A DNA stretch of 64,000 nucleotides from Topomyia yanbarensis (GCF_030247195.1 NC_080671.1:64749089-64813088), one strand, 5' to 3'; positions 22,398 to 34,045 are shown, counted from the first letter of the stretch. Numbers and translations: made by a program. The notes: generated by a model not told the origin, from the letters alone.

Positions 22398-24138
22398 CTA
22401 AATAAGGCAACACATGCAATAAGTAATTTCAGTCTTGTTCTTCTCTCACCAATCAGCAAATTAAGACATTGCGTTGCGAGATGGTTTCATTTAATTTTAA
22501 ATGACGTATATTTTAAGGCTGCCATTGAGTAATAGCATATTTTTATTACTTTAACGGATTGCATCTAAAATACCAACACGCCAATAACGACAGACGAATT
22601 TCTTCAGTAATCCTACATAGATACCCCAATTTTTTTCTATTTTTAGATAATACCGATCACGCCTAAGCCCACAAAATATGTTTGATTCCAAGATCAGATC
22701 AGACTCCGTTCGATACGTGGGGAAAACTCTAATTCTTCTGTTGTCTCCACCACTCCGGTCGTTTGACGAGGGTCAAAACCAACAGTATTCCAAATTGGAA
22801 GCATCCTACCGAAAAGATTTCACCAGAGATTTTGTTTGCATAACAAAGGTTTCCAGTCAACCAAATTCACAGAGGCAGAAGAAACTGCTAGACGCTGGAA
22901 GATTCCTCCCACAGTGCCAGTTAATCCCCACCTTAGCTTTTCAGCCATTGAACAGGTACACCGGCACCGAAATTATTCAACCTTCATCAGAATCCAATAC
23001 ACTCGTCAATGAAGCCAATTTGGAAACCCGTGGCAAACCTGGTGCACGCACCACTACCTCCAGAGATGCGATCAGCATTCGCTTGTAAACTCCAATGTTA
23101 TGAACATCTAAAATGGCTAACCATCCACCGGCGCACCGTCTTGTTTGAAAAGATGAGAAAATTCAAACATATGCAAATATTTGAACACCTTTGTCAGTGT
23201 CTTATCGGGTTTCATCACTTCCAGGATGTGCACAAAGCGGTTCGGCCAACCTTAGTGTGTATGTACGATTCGGTCAGAGCGTGCTGAGAATAAGGAAAGC
23301 CAAACTCGTCCGATTCGGTGCTTCGCAGTGCAATTTAAGCTTTTCACATTCTCAATCAGATAAGATCAGAAGCCAGACAGAAGTGGCAGAGCAAACTAGA
23401 CATTGTTGTGGTATTGTGGGAACGATTATGGACACGTTTTTACCGACGGTTTCTAAATTGCCACTCCACACCAGGTGGGGGTAAGTTGCACCGAGAAAAG
23501 GGACCTGTTGAATAAATATTGGTTTGCGGTTTGTTCGTCGTTGTGTGGGAGGGAATGCGGCTGGAACAATTGGAGCAGAAAGGTAGAAAAGCTAGGGCTC
23601 TGTTAAAATATATGGGGGAAAAAGTTTACTAGAACAACTTCAATGTCATTTCACATAAATACAGTAACTTGCTTAATGTTTATATAGAGAGCCCTTGCTC
23701 AATCATCACAGAACTTAGCCTGAAATAAATTATCGAAGCGTAAAAGTGAATTGAACTGTGAATGGATTTTTTCACTAAAAGTGATAATTATCGATTAAAA
23801 AGGCGTTATCTATGGCAACCCAAGATTTAAGGATCTAGTTTTTTTTAATATAACTTTTTCCATTGTCACTTTCCATGTAAACGATTTTCCAAACAAATGT
23901 GGAGCTATTAAAACTACATATTATTTTGTTGAAGACTGTAAGCAAAAATACTCATTCATTTCAAAGTAATTCAAGATTTTTACATCAACTTCAACTACGT
24001 ATAAGACAGAAAGGTGCAAACTAAAATGCACCACCAGGCACTTTTTTCACTCTTTAAACTATGCACAATAAAGGTAAGAATGTTTAGTCCGTGGCACTCT
24101 AGAACCCTATGAATAGTGCAAGTTACTTCATCATGTTT
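22398..24138. other. Region without recognised genes
   Basis: This stretch is less repetitive than its neighbours. The frame at 22678-23088 (136 codons, plus strand) has no recognisable motif and no clear splice sites. It could be a host exon or chance, and I make no functional claim. The rest holds nothing identifiable. Confidence 0.35.
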
Positions 24139-25700
24139 TGCCTTTCTCATATAAAGAAAGGCTATGCAATCACTGTAAAAATCGTCTTTTTAACCGAGGC
24201 CCGGAGGGCAGAATGTCATAGACCATTCGATTCAGTTCGTCGAAATCGGCAAATGTCTGTGTGTGTATGTGTGTGTGTGTGTATGTGTGTGTCATTTAAA
24301 CTCACACAATTTTCTCAGAGGTGGCTGAACCGATTTTCGCAAACTTAGTTTCATCTGAAAGGTATAACGCTCCCATAAGCTGCTATTGAATTTTTAGTTG
24401 ATCCGACTTCCGGTTCCGGAGTTACGGGTTGAAGAGTGCGGTCACACAGCAAATTCCCATATAAACTGGTACCCACCATGATGTTCAAATGATGTAAAAC
24501 ATATTAAAATTGATGTAACATTACTCTAGTTTGCGGGTCTGGATCACTAATGATCAATCAAAGCAGCTTTGACCACATTGGCCACCTATGACGGTTCATG
24601 ACGCCCCCGGGGAACCCGCCAAGTTCCTAAGCTAATATCACACCCATTCCCCAACGAATTCTCTACCGATTTTTACAAACTTGATTTTAAATGAAAGATA
24701 CAGTAATACCATTAACTGCTGCTGAATTTCATTCGGTTCTGACTCTTGCTTCCGGAGTTACAGGGGTGTTAGTAAGGATCAGAGTCAAAAAATGTTTTTT
24801 TCGTTTACCAAAATCCGACGAAAATGACGAGCGAGCGATGCTACTTTCTAAACCACTAGAACATTACGAAACCGAAAATGAGACAACGGCCTATGACAAA
24901 GCATGCGGGTAAATTCAATTTCATTATTTCCTTCACACATTTGTTTTCGCTTCGAAATTGAGAACGACATTAGTCTCTTCGATAGTGCACATAGCGCTGG
25001 CCAAACGAAAAGAAACTAGTAACGATATTTATTTGTCGTTGTTCGATTTGGGAGAATAACAAGCTAGCGATGATATTGGACAACGGAAGGGGCAGTGGTG
25101 TGCGTTTTTACTGTGTTTGCGGCGTTCTAGTTGCATTTTATGATGCACATTGCTATAATTTCATTTAATGAAAATAAAAATAAAAATCAAAATTACTGAT
25201 TTGAAATTAAAACGAGATTGAATTTTCGTATTGTCATAGGAAAACGAAAATCACTACTTCTGCTACTCGCATCCATAGAATCGAAAGAAGAAGGGGCGTT
25301 GTCTTTATTGTTTCGCTTTGTGTGAATTTAGTAACGAAGGAGGCAGCGAAAAGACGAAGGTGAATTCAATGAATTTCATCGTTCATTGAATGGGTATGAA
25401 AATTTTGGGCCCTGGTAAGGATACACTTGAATTTCCCATATAAATCGGTACAATTGTAATACCTCAGAGGCTAAAAACTATTGAACTGGTCAGCAAATTA
25501 CTTCTAATCGCAGATCTAGATCACTGATTGCCAATCAAACATTCTTTGAATATATTGTCCACTATCGACGATTCCGGAAGTCCGGAATTCCGGGCATATT
25601 CCACAATTAAAGTCACATCGGTTCTTCGGTGATGACTGAACCGATTTTCTCAAACCAAGTCTCAAATGGAAGGCAAAATATGCAGTTGAGTATTGCGTCG
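24139..25700 (+). repeat. GCCTTTCTC-family copy
   Basis: It begins TGCCTTTCTCATATAAAGAA, then has the GAGGCCCGGAGGGC box, a TG-rich microsatellite (24257-24292), and the GTGGCTGAACCGATTTTC and GACTTCCGGTTCCGGA units. A second set of units occurs at 25540-25680. A stretch at about 24890-25420 does not match other copies and may be an insertion. It is non-coding. Confidence 0.6.
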
Positions 25701-25720
25701 CCCCCCCCCCCCCCCCCCCC
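25701..25720. repeat. Poly-C run
   Basis: Twenty consecutive C residues are followed by a pyrimidine-rich segment. A similar C-run plus CT-rich arrangement occurs near 42780 in another family member, so it is a feature of a subfamily. Confidence 0.9.
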
Positions 25721-25964
25721 GTCTTGCCCTTACACCTCCCTCCTTCATCACTCCCCTCCCCTTGGACCACCCTCACGCCCGCATTTCCTTCATCCACTCC
25801 GTATACCGAAATAAGATGAAAGATTTCTGACGCATCCTTCATTCCCACTCTACTAACCTCCCATTCCCTCCACTTTCAAACCCATTCCACCAACATTTCA
25901 AAATATAATCACATGAAGATAACATTGAACTCATGCTGATTAAGCTAATTAAATATTATTCTAA

Positions 25965-26092
25965 TGCCTTTCTCATATAGAAAGGTTATGCAATTACTCC
26001 AAAAACCGACTTTCTAACCGAGGCCCGGAGGACCGAGTCTCATATAACATTCGACTCAGTTCGCCGAGATCGCAAAATATCTGTGTGTATCT
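25965..26092 (+). repeat. GCCTTTCTC-family copy, head fragment split by LINE insertions
   Basis: The head TGCCTTTCTCATATAGAAAG, the GAGGCCCGGAGGACCGAGT box and the beginning of the TG/TATG tract are present. After the (GTAT)n array and two LINEs, family text resumes at 39148-39220 and, after the RTE element, at 42564-42646. These three pieces appear to be one interrupted repeat. Confidence 0.7.
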
Positions 26093-26423
26093 ATGTGTGT
26101 ATGTATGTATGTATGTATGTATGTATGTATGTATGTATGTATGTATGTATGTATGTATGTATGTATGTATGTATGTATGTATGTATGTATGTATGTATGT
26201 ATGTATGTATGTATGTATGTATGTATGTATGTATGTATGTATGTATGTATGTATGTATGTATGTATGTATGTATGTATGTATGTATGTATGTATGTATGT
26301 ATGTATGTATGTATGTATGTATGTATGTATGTATGTATGTATGTATGTATGTATGTATGTATGTATGTATGTATGTATGTATGTATGTATGTATGTATGT
26401 ATGTATGTATGTATGTATGTATG

Positions 26424-26457
<34 letters not shown>

Positions 26458-26464
26458 TGTATGT

Positions 26465-26470
<6 letters not shown>
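26093..26470. repeat. (GTAT)n microsatellite, insertion target of Waldo copy 1
   Basis: About 378 bp of GTAT repeats with very few interruptions (one ATAT near 26425). Read on the minus strand this is (ACAT)n, the ACAY-type array reported as the target of Waldo-type R1-clade LINEs. The LINE's A-tail abuts it at 26470. Confidence 0.95.
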
Positions 26471-26505
<35 letters not shown>

Positions 26506-26989
26506 AGAGCAGTAAAAAAAATTTCAGAAAAACCCTGAGTGAGGAAAAATGTACAAAAACCCCATTGTCAGGGAACGGGTTTGGGCTGCCATCACCCGAC
26601 CCGCTAAAAACCACTGCTCTTGCCCAGAACCTGATTCCTCCCCGGCACTACCTTACGGCATTACTTCGGGGAGGGGTTTTTATGTGCATAGCACGCACTC
26701 TAATTCAACTACTTCCTAGTTCGTTTCTCCCGTAGGGTGACAGCCCCACTCCTCTACACACCACCAATTCTCTACCATCCACACAGACTGGCAAGCTCTG
26801 CATGGCAGTCGGAAAGCTGGCTGTGAGTCGAGGCTTAGTACTCCTCCCCTACGAGTACAGTCTGAGCGGCAAACTTCTGACTGTCTATTTCACCGAGCCC
26901 TGCGGCTCGATTGTGTCGGTTAGCACCGCAACTCCCTTCTCGCACCATTCAACGCCGTTTACTCTTTGAGCACCAGACTTGTTCGCGAA

Positions 26990-27660
26990 CTACTCGGTCT
27001 AGTCCCCGACGATGGACCTAGCCTACTCCGACGGAGAATTTCCCGGCGAGAGAAGTTCTCCCGAAACCGAGCCAACCAACCAGATGTCGAGGTCAGTTCG
27101 GCGATTCCGGTGGAGCAGAGCGTCCAGTTCGCTGATGCCCCGACGACCTGCGACTGGTGGTATTTCGTCGCGGTCTACTCAGTCTAGTCCCCGGCGGTGG
27201 ATCTAGCTTACGCCGACGGAGAGTTCCCCGGCGAAGGAGGCTCCCCCGGTACCGATTCTTCTTTTGTTTTAGCACCACAATTTCATGAGCTCTTTGGCTT
27301 CCTCTCGTTCCGTTTCGCCCGATCTACTCGATCTAGTCCCCGGCGGTGGATCTAGCCTACTCAACGGGCCATACAGTAGGTGCTGAGGTCTATCCGGCGA
27401 TTCCGGTTGGAGCGTAACTTCCGGTTCACCGGCGCCCCAACGACCCACTGCTAGCTCTGCGACGCGGTCTACTCGGTCCAATCCCCGGCGGTGGATATAG
27501 CCTACTCACGAGCTACCCGGAAGGATGTCGAGGTCGGTTCAGCGATTCCGGTGAAGCTTGACGTCCGGTTCCCAGGCGCCCCGACGACCCAACTCGGTGC
27601 TACATCACGCACTACTCAACTGGTCCCCGGCGGTGGACCTAGTCTACACAGTTGGAGAGT
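26990..27660 (-). repeat. Tandem repeats in 3' UTR of Waldo copy 1
   Basis: A segment built on CTACTCGGTCTAGTCCCCGG followed by a GGTGGA-CTAG box recurs at about 26990, 27175, 27326, 27470 and 27611, so units run about 140-185 bp. The last unit overlaps the ORF2 C-terminus, so the 3' UTR repeats look like duplicated ORF2-end sequence. Copy 2 has the same array at 33392-34060. Confidence 0.8.
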
Positions 27661-30600
27661 TCCCCGGCGGCGGAATTTCTCTCGAAACCCGATTTGCGGT
27701 TTCTTGTTGGTCTCTACGCCACTTCCTCTGCAACTCGGAGAGTATGCTCGAGACCACTCTGTTGACAGCGTCCCAGGTATGTTCGTCACGGCACATCTCT
27801 TCGACGATATTGTCCGCTGTCATACCAGGTATACCCCTACGAACTTCTTCGAATCTAGGGCATTCGAAGACCACGTGTTCCGGTGTCTCCTGCACGGTCG
27901 CACAACCCGGGCAAAGGGGTGACGAAGCATGTCCAAACCGATGCAAGTACTTCCGGAAGCATCCGTGCCCGGACAAAAACTGCGTCAAATGGAAGTTCAC
28001 CTCTCCATGCTTCCTATGTACCCAGGCCGATACATTTGGGATGAGTCGGTGGGTCCACCTTCCTTTCTCCGCGTTGTCCCACTCCTGTTGCCATTTAGCC
28101 AACGAGTCCGCTCGAACCTGTCTCCTAGCGTTACGTGCATTTCTCCGCTGATAGCATTCCACGTCCTCCGCCAGGGTAATGCAGATGGGGATCATCCCGG
28201 CGATAACGCATACTGCCTCCGACGATATTGTTCTGTAGGCACTCGCGACTCGTACGGCCATCAGTCGGAATGTCCTGTTTAGCTTTTCACGGTTCCGCTT
28301 GGTTTTCAGCGCAGCACTCCAGGCAGGAACCCCATATCGGAGTATCGATGACGAAACAGTAGATAGCAGACGTCTCGTGCTGCTTCTCGGACCGCCGACG
28401 TTTGGCATGATTCTCGCTATTGCGTTCGTTGCCTTCGCCGACTTTCCACAGGCGTAATCAACGTGGTTGTTGAAGCTCAACCGGTCGTCGATTATAACTC
28501 CCAATTGCTTCAATGCTCGTTTCGATGCAATCACGTGCCCTCCGACGTCGATCTGCATCCGTTGGACCGATCTGCAGTTACTGACCAACAACACCTCCGT
28601 CTTGTGGTGAGCTATTTGCAGCATAACCCCGTTCATCCAGCTCTCGATCGCGTCTATTGTCTCCGTCACCGACACCTCCACTTCTTCAAGTGTCTCACCC
28701 ATCACCGTTAGTGACACGTCGTCCGCGAAACCTACGATTTTCACTTTCCTAGGCAGCTGCAGCGTTAACACCCCATCGTACATCCCGTTCCAAAGGGTTG
28801 GACCGAGAATGGAGCCCTGAGGAACGCCCGCTGTGACACGCAATGACTTCTGTCCTTCGCTCGTCTCGTACAGTAGCACTCTGCTCTGAAAGTAGCTCTT
28901 CAGGATCTGGCACAGATAGTCGGGAACCCTCATTCTATGCAGCGCTGCAGCGATGGCTTCCCAGCTGGCACTGTTGAACGCGTTCTTCACATCTATCGTG
29001 ACCACAGCGCAGTATCGATCTCCTCTTCGCTTCTGTTTAGATGACTTCTCGGCACTCTCGAGCACTATCCGAATTGCATCCACTGTCGATGCTCCTTTGC
29101 GGAAACCAAACTGCATCTTGGACAGTCCGCGCTCACCTTCCGTGAATTTCGTCAACCTGTTAAGAATGATCCTTTCCAGGAGTTTTCCGAGTGTATCCAG
29201 CAGGCATATGGGTCTGTACGAGGTCGGGTCGCCAGGTGGCTTCCCTGGCTTCGGCAGCAACACCAGCTTCTGGACCTTCCACATTTCGGGGAAGTTGCCT
29301 TCATTTAGGCACTTCTGCATCACTATCCTGAACATGTCCGGATATGCCAGGATCGCAGCTTTCAGTACCACGTTTGGTATTCCATCCGGACCAGGGGCTT
29401 TCTTTGGTTTTAGGCGCTTCGATGCATCTACTAGCTCGTCGTTAGTCACTTGCCGATCCATGTTTGTTCCTTCTTCCTCGCCGTGCGGTGACGGTTGCCA
29501 TATAGTCGGATCGTGCTTCGGGAAAAGACCCTCGACGATTATCTTCAGCTTGCTCGGACACATTTCGACTGGCGTCGTTGGACCCTTCATTTTCGCCATC
29601 ACGACTCGGTATGCGTCACCCCAGGGATTGGCGTCTACTTCTCGGCATAGCTCCTTGTGGCACTCTGACTTGCTAAGTCTGATCTCCCGTTTTAGAGCGG
29701 CCCTAGCTTCCCGAAACGATGCCTTATGCTCTTCTCTATCTGGTTCCGACCTTGCTCTTTGGGCCCGCCTTCTGGCTCTGAGACAAGCAGCGCGTAACGT
29801 ACTAAGCGTCTCGTTCCACCAGTAAGCTGGACGCCGTTTGTTGCGTGGTTCCAGTTTTCGCGGCATTGTGGCGTCACAAGCCGCCACAATCCTTCTTGTT
29901 AGGTCAGCCGCATCCACGTTCTCGGTCCCGCCGTTCGGCCGAAGTGCCTCAACAAAGAGGTCTTTGTTGAAGGCTTTCGTCTTCCACTTTCGTTCGCCGG
30001 TCACCCTTCTCTGTACTGCCGCGGGGTTCCGTTGGCCGATACGGTAGCGAATCTCCTGGTGGTCACTATGCGTATACGTTTCGCATACTCTCCAATTCAT
30101 GTTCGCCGTCAATGAGGGACTACAGAATGTGACGTCTATGATGGACTCCCTCCCGTCTCTCCGAAATGTACTAACAGAGCCTTCATTGCACAATCGTACG
30201 TCTAACTTCGCTAGAGTTTCCTGCAGGATACACCCTCTTGTGTTGGTTACTCTACTGCCCCATTCCACAGCCCAGGCGTTGAAGTCACCACCAATGACTA
30301 CCGGCTTCCGATCGATCAACTGCTCGGTTAACTGCTCCAGCATTAGGCTGAACTGCTCTACTGTCCACCTTGGGGGAGCGTAACAGCTACATACGAAGAT
30401 GCCGTTGATTTTGGCTATCACGAAACCCTCATAGGAACGTTCTACCACTTCTTGGATAGGGAATCTTCCCATTACTTGTATCGCTGCGGTTCCTGATCTA
30501 TCCGCCACCCAGTTACCGTTATTAGGGGGGACTTGATAAGGCTCTGCGATCAAAGCGACATCGCACATAGTTTCTGTCGTAGACTGCCACAACAGTTGCT

Positions 30601-30682
30601 GTGCGGTATCACAGTGATTCAGGTTTATCTGGGTCATCTCCATCACCGTTGGCCTGCAGTCGCCTTCTTGTACGCTGGGCAT
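27644..30682 (-). CDS. Waldo-like ORF2: endonuclease and reverse transcriptase
   Basis: A 1012-residue retrotransposon protein that nicks target DNA and copies the element RNA in place. The N-terminal 220 or so residues are an apurinic-type endonuclease (IAEPY, GGDFNAWAVEWGS and SDHQEIRY motifs). The reverse transcriptase follows, with FGFRKGAS, AGVPQGSILGP and the catalytic FADD at residues 652-655. The C-terminus has a CCHC-like finger (CPGCATVQETPEHVVFEC). No RNase H is present, as in the R1 clade. The start ATG follows an in-frame TAA directly (TAAATG) and overlaps the end of ORF1 by 40 nt, so translation probably depends on ORF1 termination and reinitiation. The frame is intact. Confidence 0.92.
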   Translation of the reverse strand: MPSVQEGDCRPTVMEMTQINLNHCDTAQQLLWQSTTETMCDVALIAEPYQVPPNNGNWVADRSGTAAIQVMGRFPIQEVVERSYEGFVIAKINGIFVCSCYAPPRWTVEQFSLMLEQLTEQLIDRKPVVIGGDFNAWAVEWGSRVTNTRGCILQETLAKLDVRLCNEGSVSTFRRDGRESIIDVTFCSPSLTANMNWRVCETYTHSDHQEIRYRIGQRNPAAVQRRVTGERKWKTKAFNKDLFVEALRPNGGTENVDAADLTRRIVAACDATMPRKLEPRNKRRPAYWWNETLSTLRAACLRARRRAQRARSEPDREEHKASFREARAALKREIRLSKSECHKELCREVDANPWGDAYRVVMAKMKGPTTPVEMCPSKLKIIVEGLFPKHDPTIWQPSPHGEEEGTNMDRQVTNDELVDASKRLKPKKAPGPDGIPNVVLKAAILAYPDMFRIVMQKCLNEGNFPEMWKVQKLVLLPKPGKPPGDPTSYRPICLLDTLGKLLERIILNRLTKFTEGERGLSKMQFGFRKGASTVDAIRIVLESAEKSSKQKRRGDRYCAVVTIDVKNAFNSASWEAIAAALHRMRVPDYLCQILKSYFQSRVLLYETSEGQKSLRVTAGVPQGSILGPTLWNGMYDGVLTLQLPRKVKIVGFADDVSLTVMGETLEEVEVSVTETIDAIESWMNGVMLQIAHHKTEVLLVSNCRSVQRMQIDVGGHVIASKRALKQLGVIIDDRLSFNNHVDYACGKSAKATNAIARIMPNVGGPRSSTRRLLSTVSSSILRYGVPAWSAALKTKRNREKLNRTFRLMAVRVASAYRTISSEAVCVIAGMIPICITLAEDVECYQRRNARNARRQVRADSLAKWQQEWDNAEKGRWTHRLIPNVSAWVHRKHGEVNFHLTQFLSGHGCFRKYLHRFGHASSPLCPGCATVQETPEHVVFECPRFEEVRRGIPGMTADNIVEEMCRDEHTWDAVNRVVSSILSELQRKWRRDQQETANRVSREIPPPGNSPTV

Positions 30683-32049
30683 TTAAAGCCACCCGTCTGA
30701 TGGTCGTTTCCTTCCGCTGGGGTGCAAAGCAAGCACTTCGGCCTCTGCGTGCAGTCTCTCGCAAGATGGCCCGTCTCTCCGCATTTCCAGCACATCCCGG
30801 ATCTGTCCGGGCCTTTGCAAGCCCCTGCTAAATGTCCAAAGCCTAAACATTTGAAGCATTTCTCTGCTTGTTTGTTTACTCGTGGGGCGGCTCTCAGTAG
30901 GCATCTCGACCATCCAACTGTAACCTTACCTACCTCCAGTGCCTTGTCTGCAGCGGTTACCGGTAAACGTATCATCGCTATCTGCGTTCCTCCGTATCCC
31001 TTCCTTAACCGGATCGTCATGTGCACCTCGCCCAGTTTGCACTGCTGCTTCATAGCACCTCTCAGCTCGTCTTCCGTCGTTATTTCGTCGAGGTCTTTGC
31101 ACACGATTACCATCTCCGGGCTTAAGGCTTTAACTTCTGCCTTTCCGCCCATTGATTTAGTTATAGTCTCCTGCAAGGCTGAGCTACTAGTCGTAGTATT
31201 CTTCTTAAGCTCGAGGAGCATCTCATTTTTTTGGGTACGCCTGACTCTTAACACGTTTTCCCCCAAATCTTTCAGCTCCGGGTCCTCTCTGACCTTTTTG
31301 AGCAGTGCTGCGTACGTAGTCTCGTCACTTGCTTTGACGAGCACGGCTTCTCCCTTAGGCGCCTTCTGACGAGCCGAGGGTTCTGATTTCCTCTTCTGCT
31401 CCCCTTTTCGCTCCTCCTTCTTTTTTTGCTGTTTCCCGCGTTTCTCCTTCCGACCTACAACGGTGCTCCAGCTTTCACCCTGTAAGGTGGCGTCCTTTTC
31501 TTCGGCAGCAACAGCATCCTCGAGCGTCTGCCTCTTTGACCCGCCTGGTCTTTCTTCTCCTGGTGAGGATCTTGTCCTCTTTGGAGTTATGGGAACTGGC
31601 GTGTTCTCCACTCCAATCTGCCTCTCCTTACCCTGTTTCGGAGGGGCTAGGAGGATAGTGGCCTTAGCCGACGCGGATGCTCGCTCAGCTGAATCTGCCC
31701 TCTGCGTTGCCGTATCGTACTCTTTCACGGCAGACAGTAGCGCCTTCCGGATTTTGATGACCATCTCCTTAATGTCTTTGTGGACATTGTTTCTCATGTC
31801 CACGAACTTGTGGAGCTCCTCCACCAAGTGCCTCGCTACCACTACCTTTGGCGTTTGTGGGGTGTAGCTCCTTCCGCTCTGCTCCGGCTGTTTTTGTTGC
31901 TGCTGTTGCTGTTGCTTCGGCTTCCCCTCCTCCTGCTCTTGCTGGGTGACTTCAGCTACTATTGGTGGTGGTGACCTCACCAACCCACCTCTGGCAAACG
32001 GATTTGCCGTGCCTGCTCCATTTATATCGGTTGCTTGTTGTTTCTCCAT
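30643..32049 (-). CDS. Waldo-like ORF1: gag-like RNA-binding protein
   Basis: A 468-residue nucleic-acid-binding protein that packages the element RNA. The N-terminal half is low complexity with a polyglutamine run near residue 45 and a charged Lys/Glu-rich middle (residues about 205-235). The C-terminal part carries three zinc knuckles between residues 398 and 457: CFKCLGFGHLAGAC, CWKCGETGHLARDC and a third C-x2-C-x7-H-x6-C. This layout is usual for R1-clade ORF1. The first ATG of the long frame is used. ORF2 begins inside its 3' end. Confidence 0.9.
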   Translation of the reverse strand: MEKQQATDINGAGTANPFARGGLVRSPPPIVAEVTQQEQEEGKPKQQQQQQQKQPEQSGRSYTPQTPKVVVARHLVEELHKFVDMRNNVHKDIKEMVIKIRKALLSAVKEYDTATQRADSAERASASAKATILLAPPKQGKERQIGVENTPVPITPKRTRSSPGEERPGGSKRQTLEDAVAAEEKDATLQGESWSTVVGRKEKRGKQQKKKEERKGEQKRKSEPSARQKAPKGEAVLVKASDETTYAALLKKVREDPELKDLGENVLRVRRTQKNEMLLELKKNTTTSSSALQETITKSMGGKAEVKALSPEMVIVCKDLDEITTEDELRGAMKQQCKLGEVHMTIRLRKGYGGTQIAMIRLPVTAADKALEVGKVTVGWSRCLLRAAPRVNKQAEKCFKCLGFGHLAGACKGPDRSGMCWKCGETGHLARDCTQRPKCLLCTPAEGNDHQTGGFKCPAYKKATAGQR

Positions 32050-32752
32050 TTTATTTTATTGGGTCCCAACTCCGGGCCGCTATCTCCACTCGCTGCACAT
32101 AGTCGCCTCTCGCGATCCCATGATTATCTATGCTGCCGAAAAGCAGCAGTGAGGTCATGCAAGGGTTGACACCATCTCTCATGGGGAGTAGTGTTCAGAG
32201 CCGGATCGGCGTAAATCGGGAATGCTTCAACCGAACCTAGTACCACCAACCAAATGATGGCGAGTTTCGAACGTACCCGGAGACCTGCCAGGGTTTTGTT
32301 GGAACGGAGGCAGCCATGCTGTTAGCCCACTCGCCATTTCAAGTCGGTGTCATCCTTCCTTACTCAGGGAGTAGAACAGCACGCCTGTCAGCCCTAAGTC
32401 GCCATCCTTTTCGTCATCCGTGTCCTGTCCGTTGCCGTTCGCCATGGCCAGTATACCATAATCAAGATGTTACTGGCGTCGATCCTGATGTGCCGGTTGG
32501 CACTCCGGTTGGGCTAGAGTGCTTTTATTGCCCAGATCTTAGATTATTGGAATCTTAGGATCTTAGCAGAAGCGGCACAGACTCGCTTCGTCGGAGCTGC
32601 TTTCGGAGTTATGGCTTTTTTTAGAGGTTCAGAAGAGCCCAATCTTAGCCCCACCATATCCTAGCAAAACTCCCCAACTCGCAGTAGGGCTGTGGGGGGG
32701 GGGGGGTTCGTTAGGCCCCTAGACTCCTGTCCTTCCTGTCCCTGCTGCCCCC

Positions 32753-32898
32753 TGTATGTATGTATGTATGTATGTATGTATGTATGTATGTATGTATGTA
32801 TGTATGTATTTATGTATGTATGTATGTATGTATGTATGTATGTATGTATGTATGTATGTATGTATGTATGTATGTATGTATGTATGTATGTATGTATG
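32753..32898. repeat. (TGTA)n microsatellite between the two Waldo copies
   Basis: About 146 bp of the same array type seen at 26093-26470 (one TATT variant near 32808). It joins the 5' end of copy 1 to the A-tail (8 nt) of copy 2, so both LINEs sit in what was probably one array. Confidence 0.95.
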
Positions 32899-34045
32899 TT
32901 TTTTTTGAGAGCAGTAAAAAAAATTTCAGAAAAACCCTGAGTGAGGAAAAATGTGCAAAAACCCCATTGTCAGGGAACGGGTTTGGGCTGCCATCACCCG
33001 ACCCGCTAAAAACCACTGCTCTTGCCCAGAACCTGATTCCTCCCCGGCACTACCTTACGGCATTACTTCGGGGAGGGGTTTTTATGTGCATAGCACGCAC
33101 TCTAATTCAACTACTTCCTAGTTCGTTTCTCCCGTAGGGTGACAGCCCCACTCCTCTACACACCACCAATTCTCTACCATCCACACAGACTGGCAAGCTC
33201 TGCATGGCAGTCGGAAAGCTGGCTGTGAGTCGAGGCTTAGTACTCCTCCCCTACGAGTACAGTCTGAGCGGCAAACTTCTGACTGTCTAATTCACCGAGC
33301 CCTGCGGCTCGCTTGTGCCGGTTAGCACCGCAACTCCCTTCTCGCACCATTCAACGCCGTTTACTCTTTGAGCACCAGACTTGTTCGCGAACTACTCGGT
33401 CTAGTCCCCGACGATGGACCTAGCCTACTCCGACGGACAATTCCCCGGCGAGAGAAGTTCTCCCGAAACCGAGCCAACCAACCAGATGTCGAGGTCAGTT
33501 CGGCGATTCCGGTGGAGCAGAGCGTCCGGTTCGTTGATGCCCCGACGACCTGCGACTGGTGGTATTTCGTCGCGGTCTACTCAGTCTAGTCCCCGGCGGT
33601 GGATCTAGCTTACGCCGACGGAGAGTTCCCCGGCGAAGGAGGCTCCCCCGGTACCGATTCTTCTTTTGTTTTAGCACCACAATTTCATGAGCTCTTTGGC
33701 TTCCTCTCGTTCCGTTTCGCCCGATCTACTCGATCTAGTCCCCGGCGGTGGATCTAGCCTACTCAACGGGCCATACAGTAGGTGCTGAGGTCTATCCGGC
33801 GATTCCGGTTGGAGCGTAACTTCCGGTTCACCGGCGCCCCAACGACCCACTGCTAGCTCTGCGACGCGGTCTACTCGGTCCAATCCCCGGCGGTGGATAT
33901 AGCCTACTCACGAGCTACCCGGAAGGATGTCGAGGTCGGTTCAGCGATTCCGGTGAAGCTTGACGTCCGGTTCCCAGGCGCCCCGACGACCCAACTCGGT
34001 GCTACATCACGCACTACTCAACTGGTCCCCGGCGGTGGACCTAGT

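Larger units (their letters stand above)
26471..32752 (-). mobile_element. Waldo-like R1-clade LINE, copy 1, full length
   Basis: It is about 6.3 kb on the minus strand. The 5' end is near 32752 (GCAGCAGGGACAGGAAGG on the minus strand, then a C-run), followed by a 5' UTR, ORF1 (30643-32049), overlapping ORF2 (27644-30682), a 3' UTR with tandem repeats, and a 34-nt A-tail at 26471-26504. Both ends abut (TGTA)n. The ORF2 endonuclease plus reverse transcriptase without RNase H, the zinc-knuckle ORF1 and the microsatellite target fit R1-clade Waldo. Both ORFs are uninterrupted, so this copy could be active. Confidence 0.85.

Noticed and set aside
22678..23088. 136-codon plus-strand ORF as a host gene
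   Set aside because: No recognised domain, splice site or promoter; length is compatible with chance.
26083..26735. Long frames of MYVC or HTYI repeats
   Set aside because: They arise from the (GTAT)n array read in several frames on both strands.
27491..32152. Plus-strand ORFs of 80-290 codons across the Waldo-like element
   Set aside because: They are antisense shadows of ORF1 and ORF2; the same shadows recur in copy 2 at 33893-38566.
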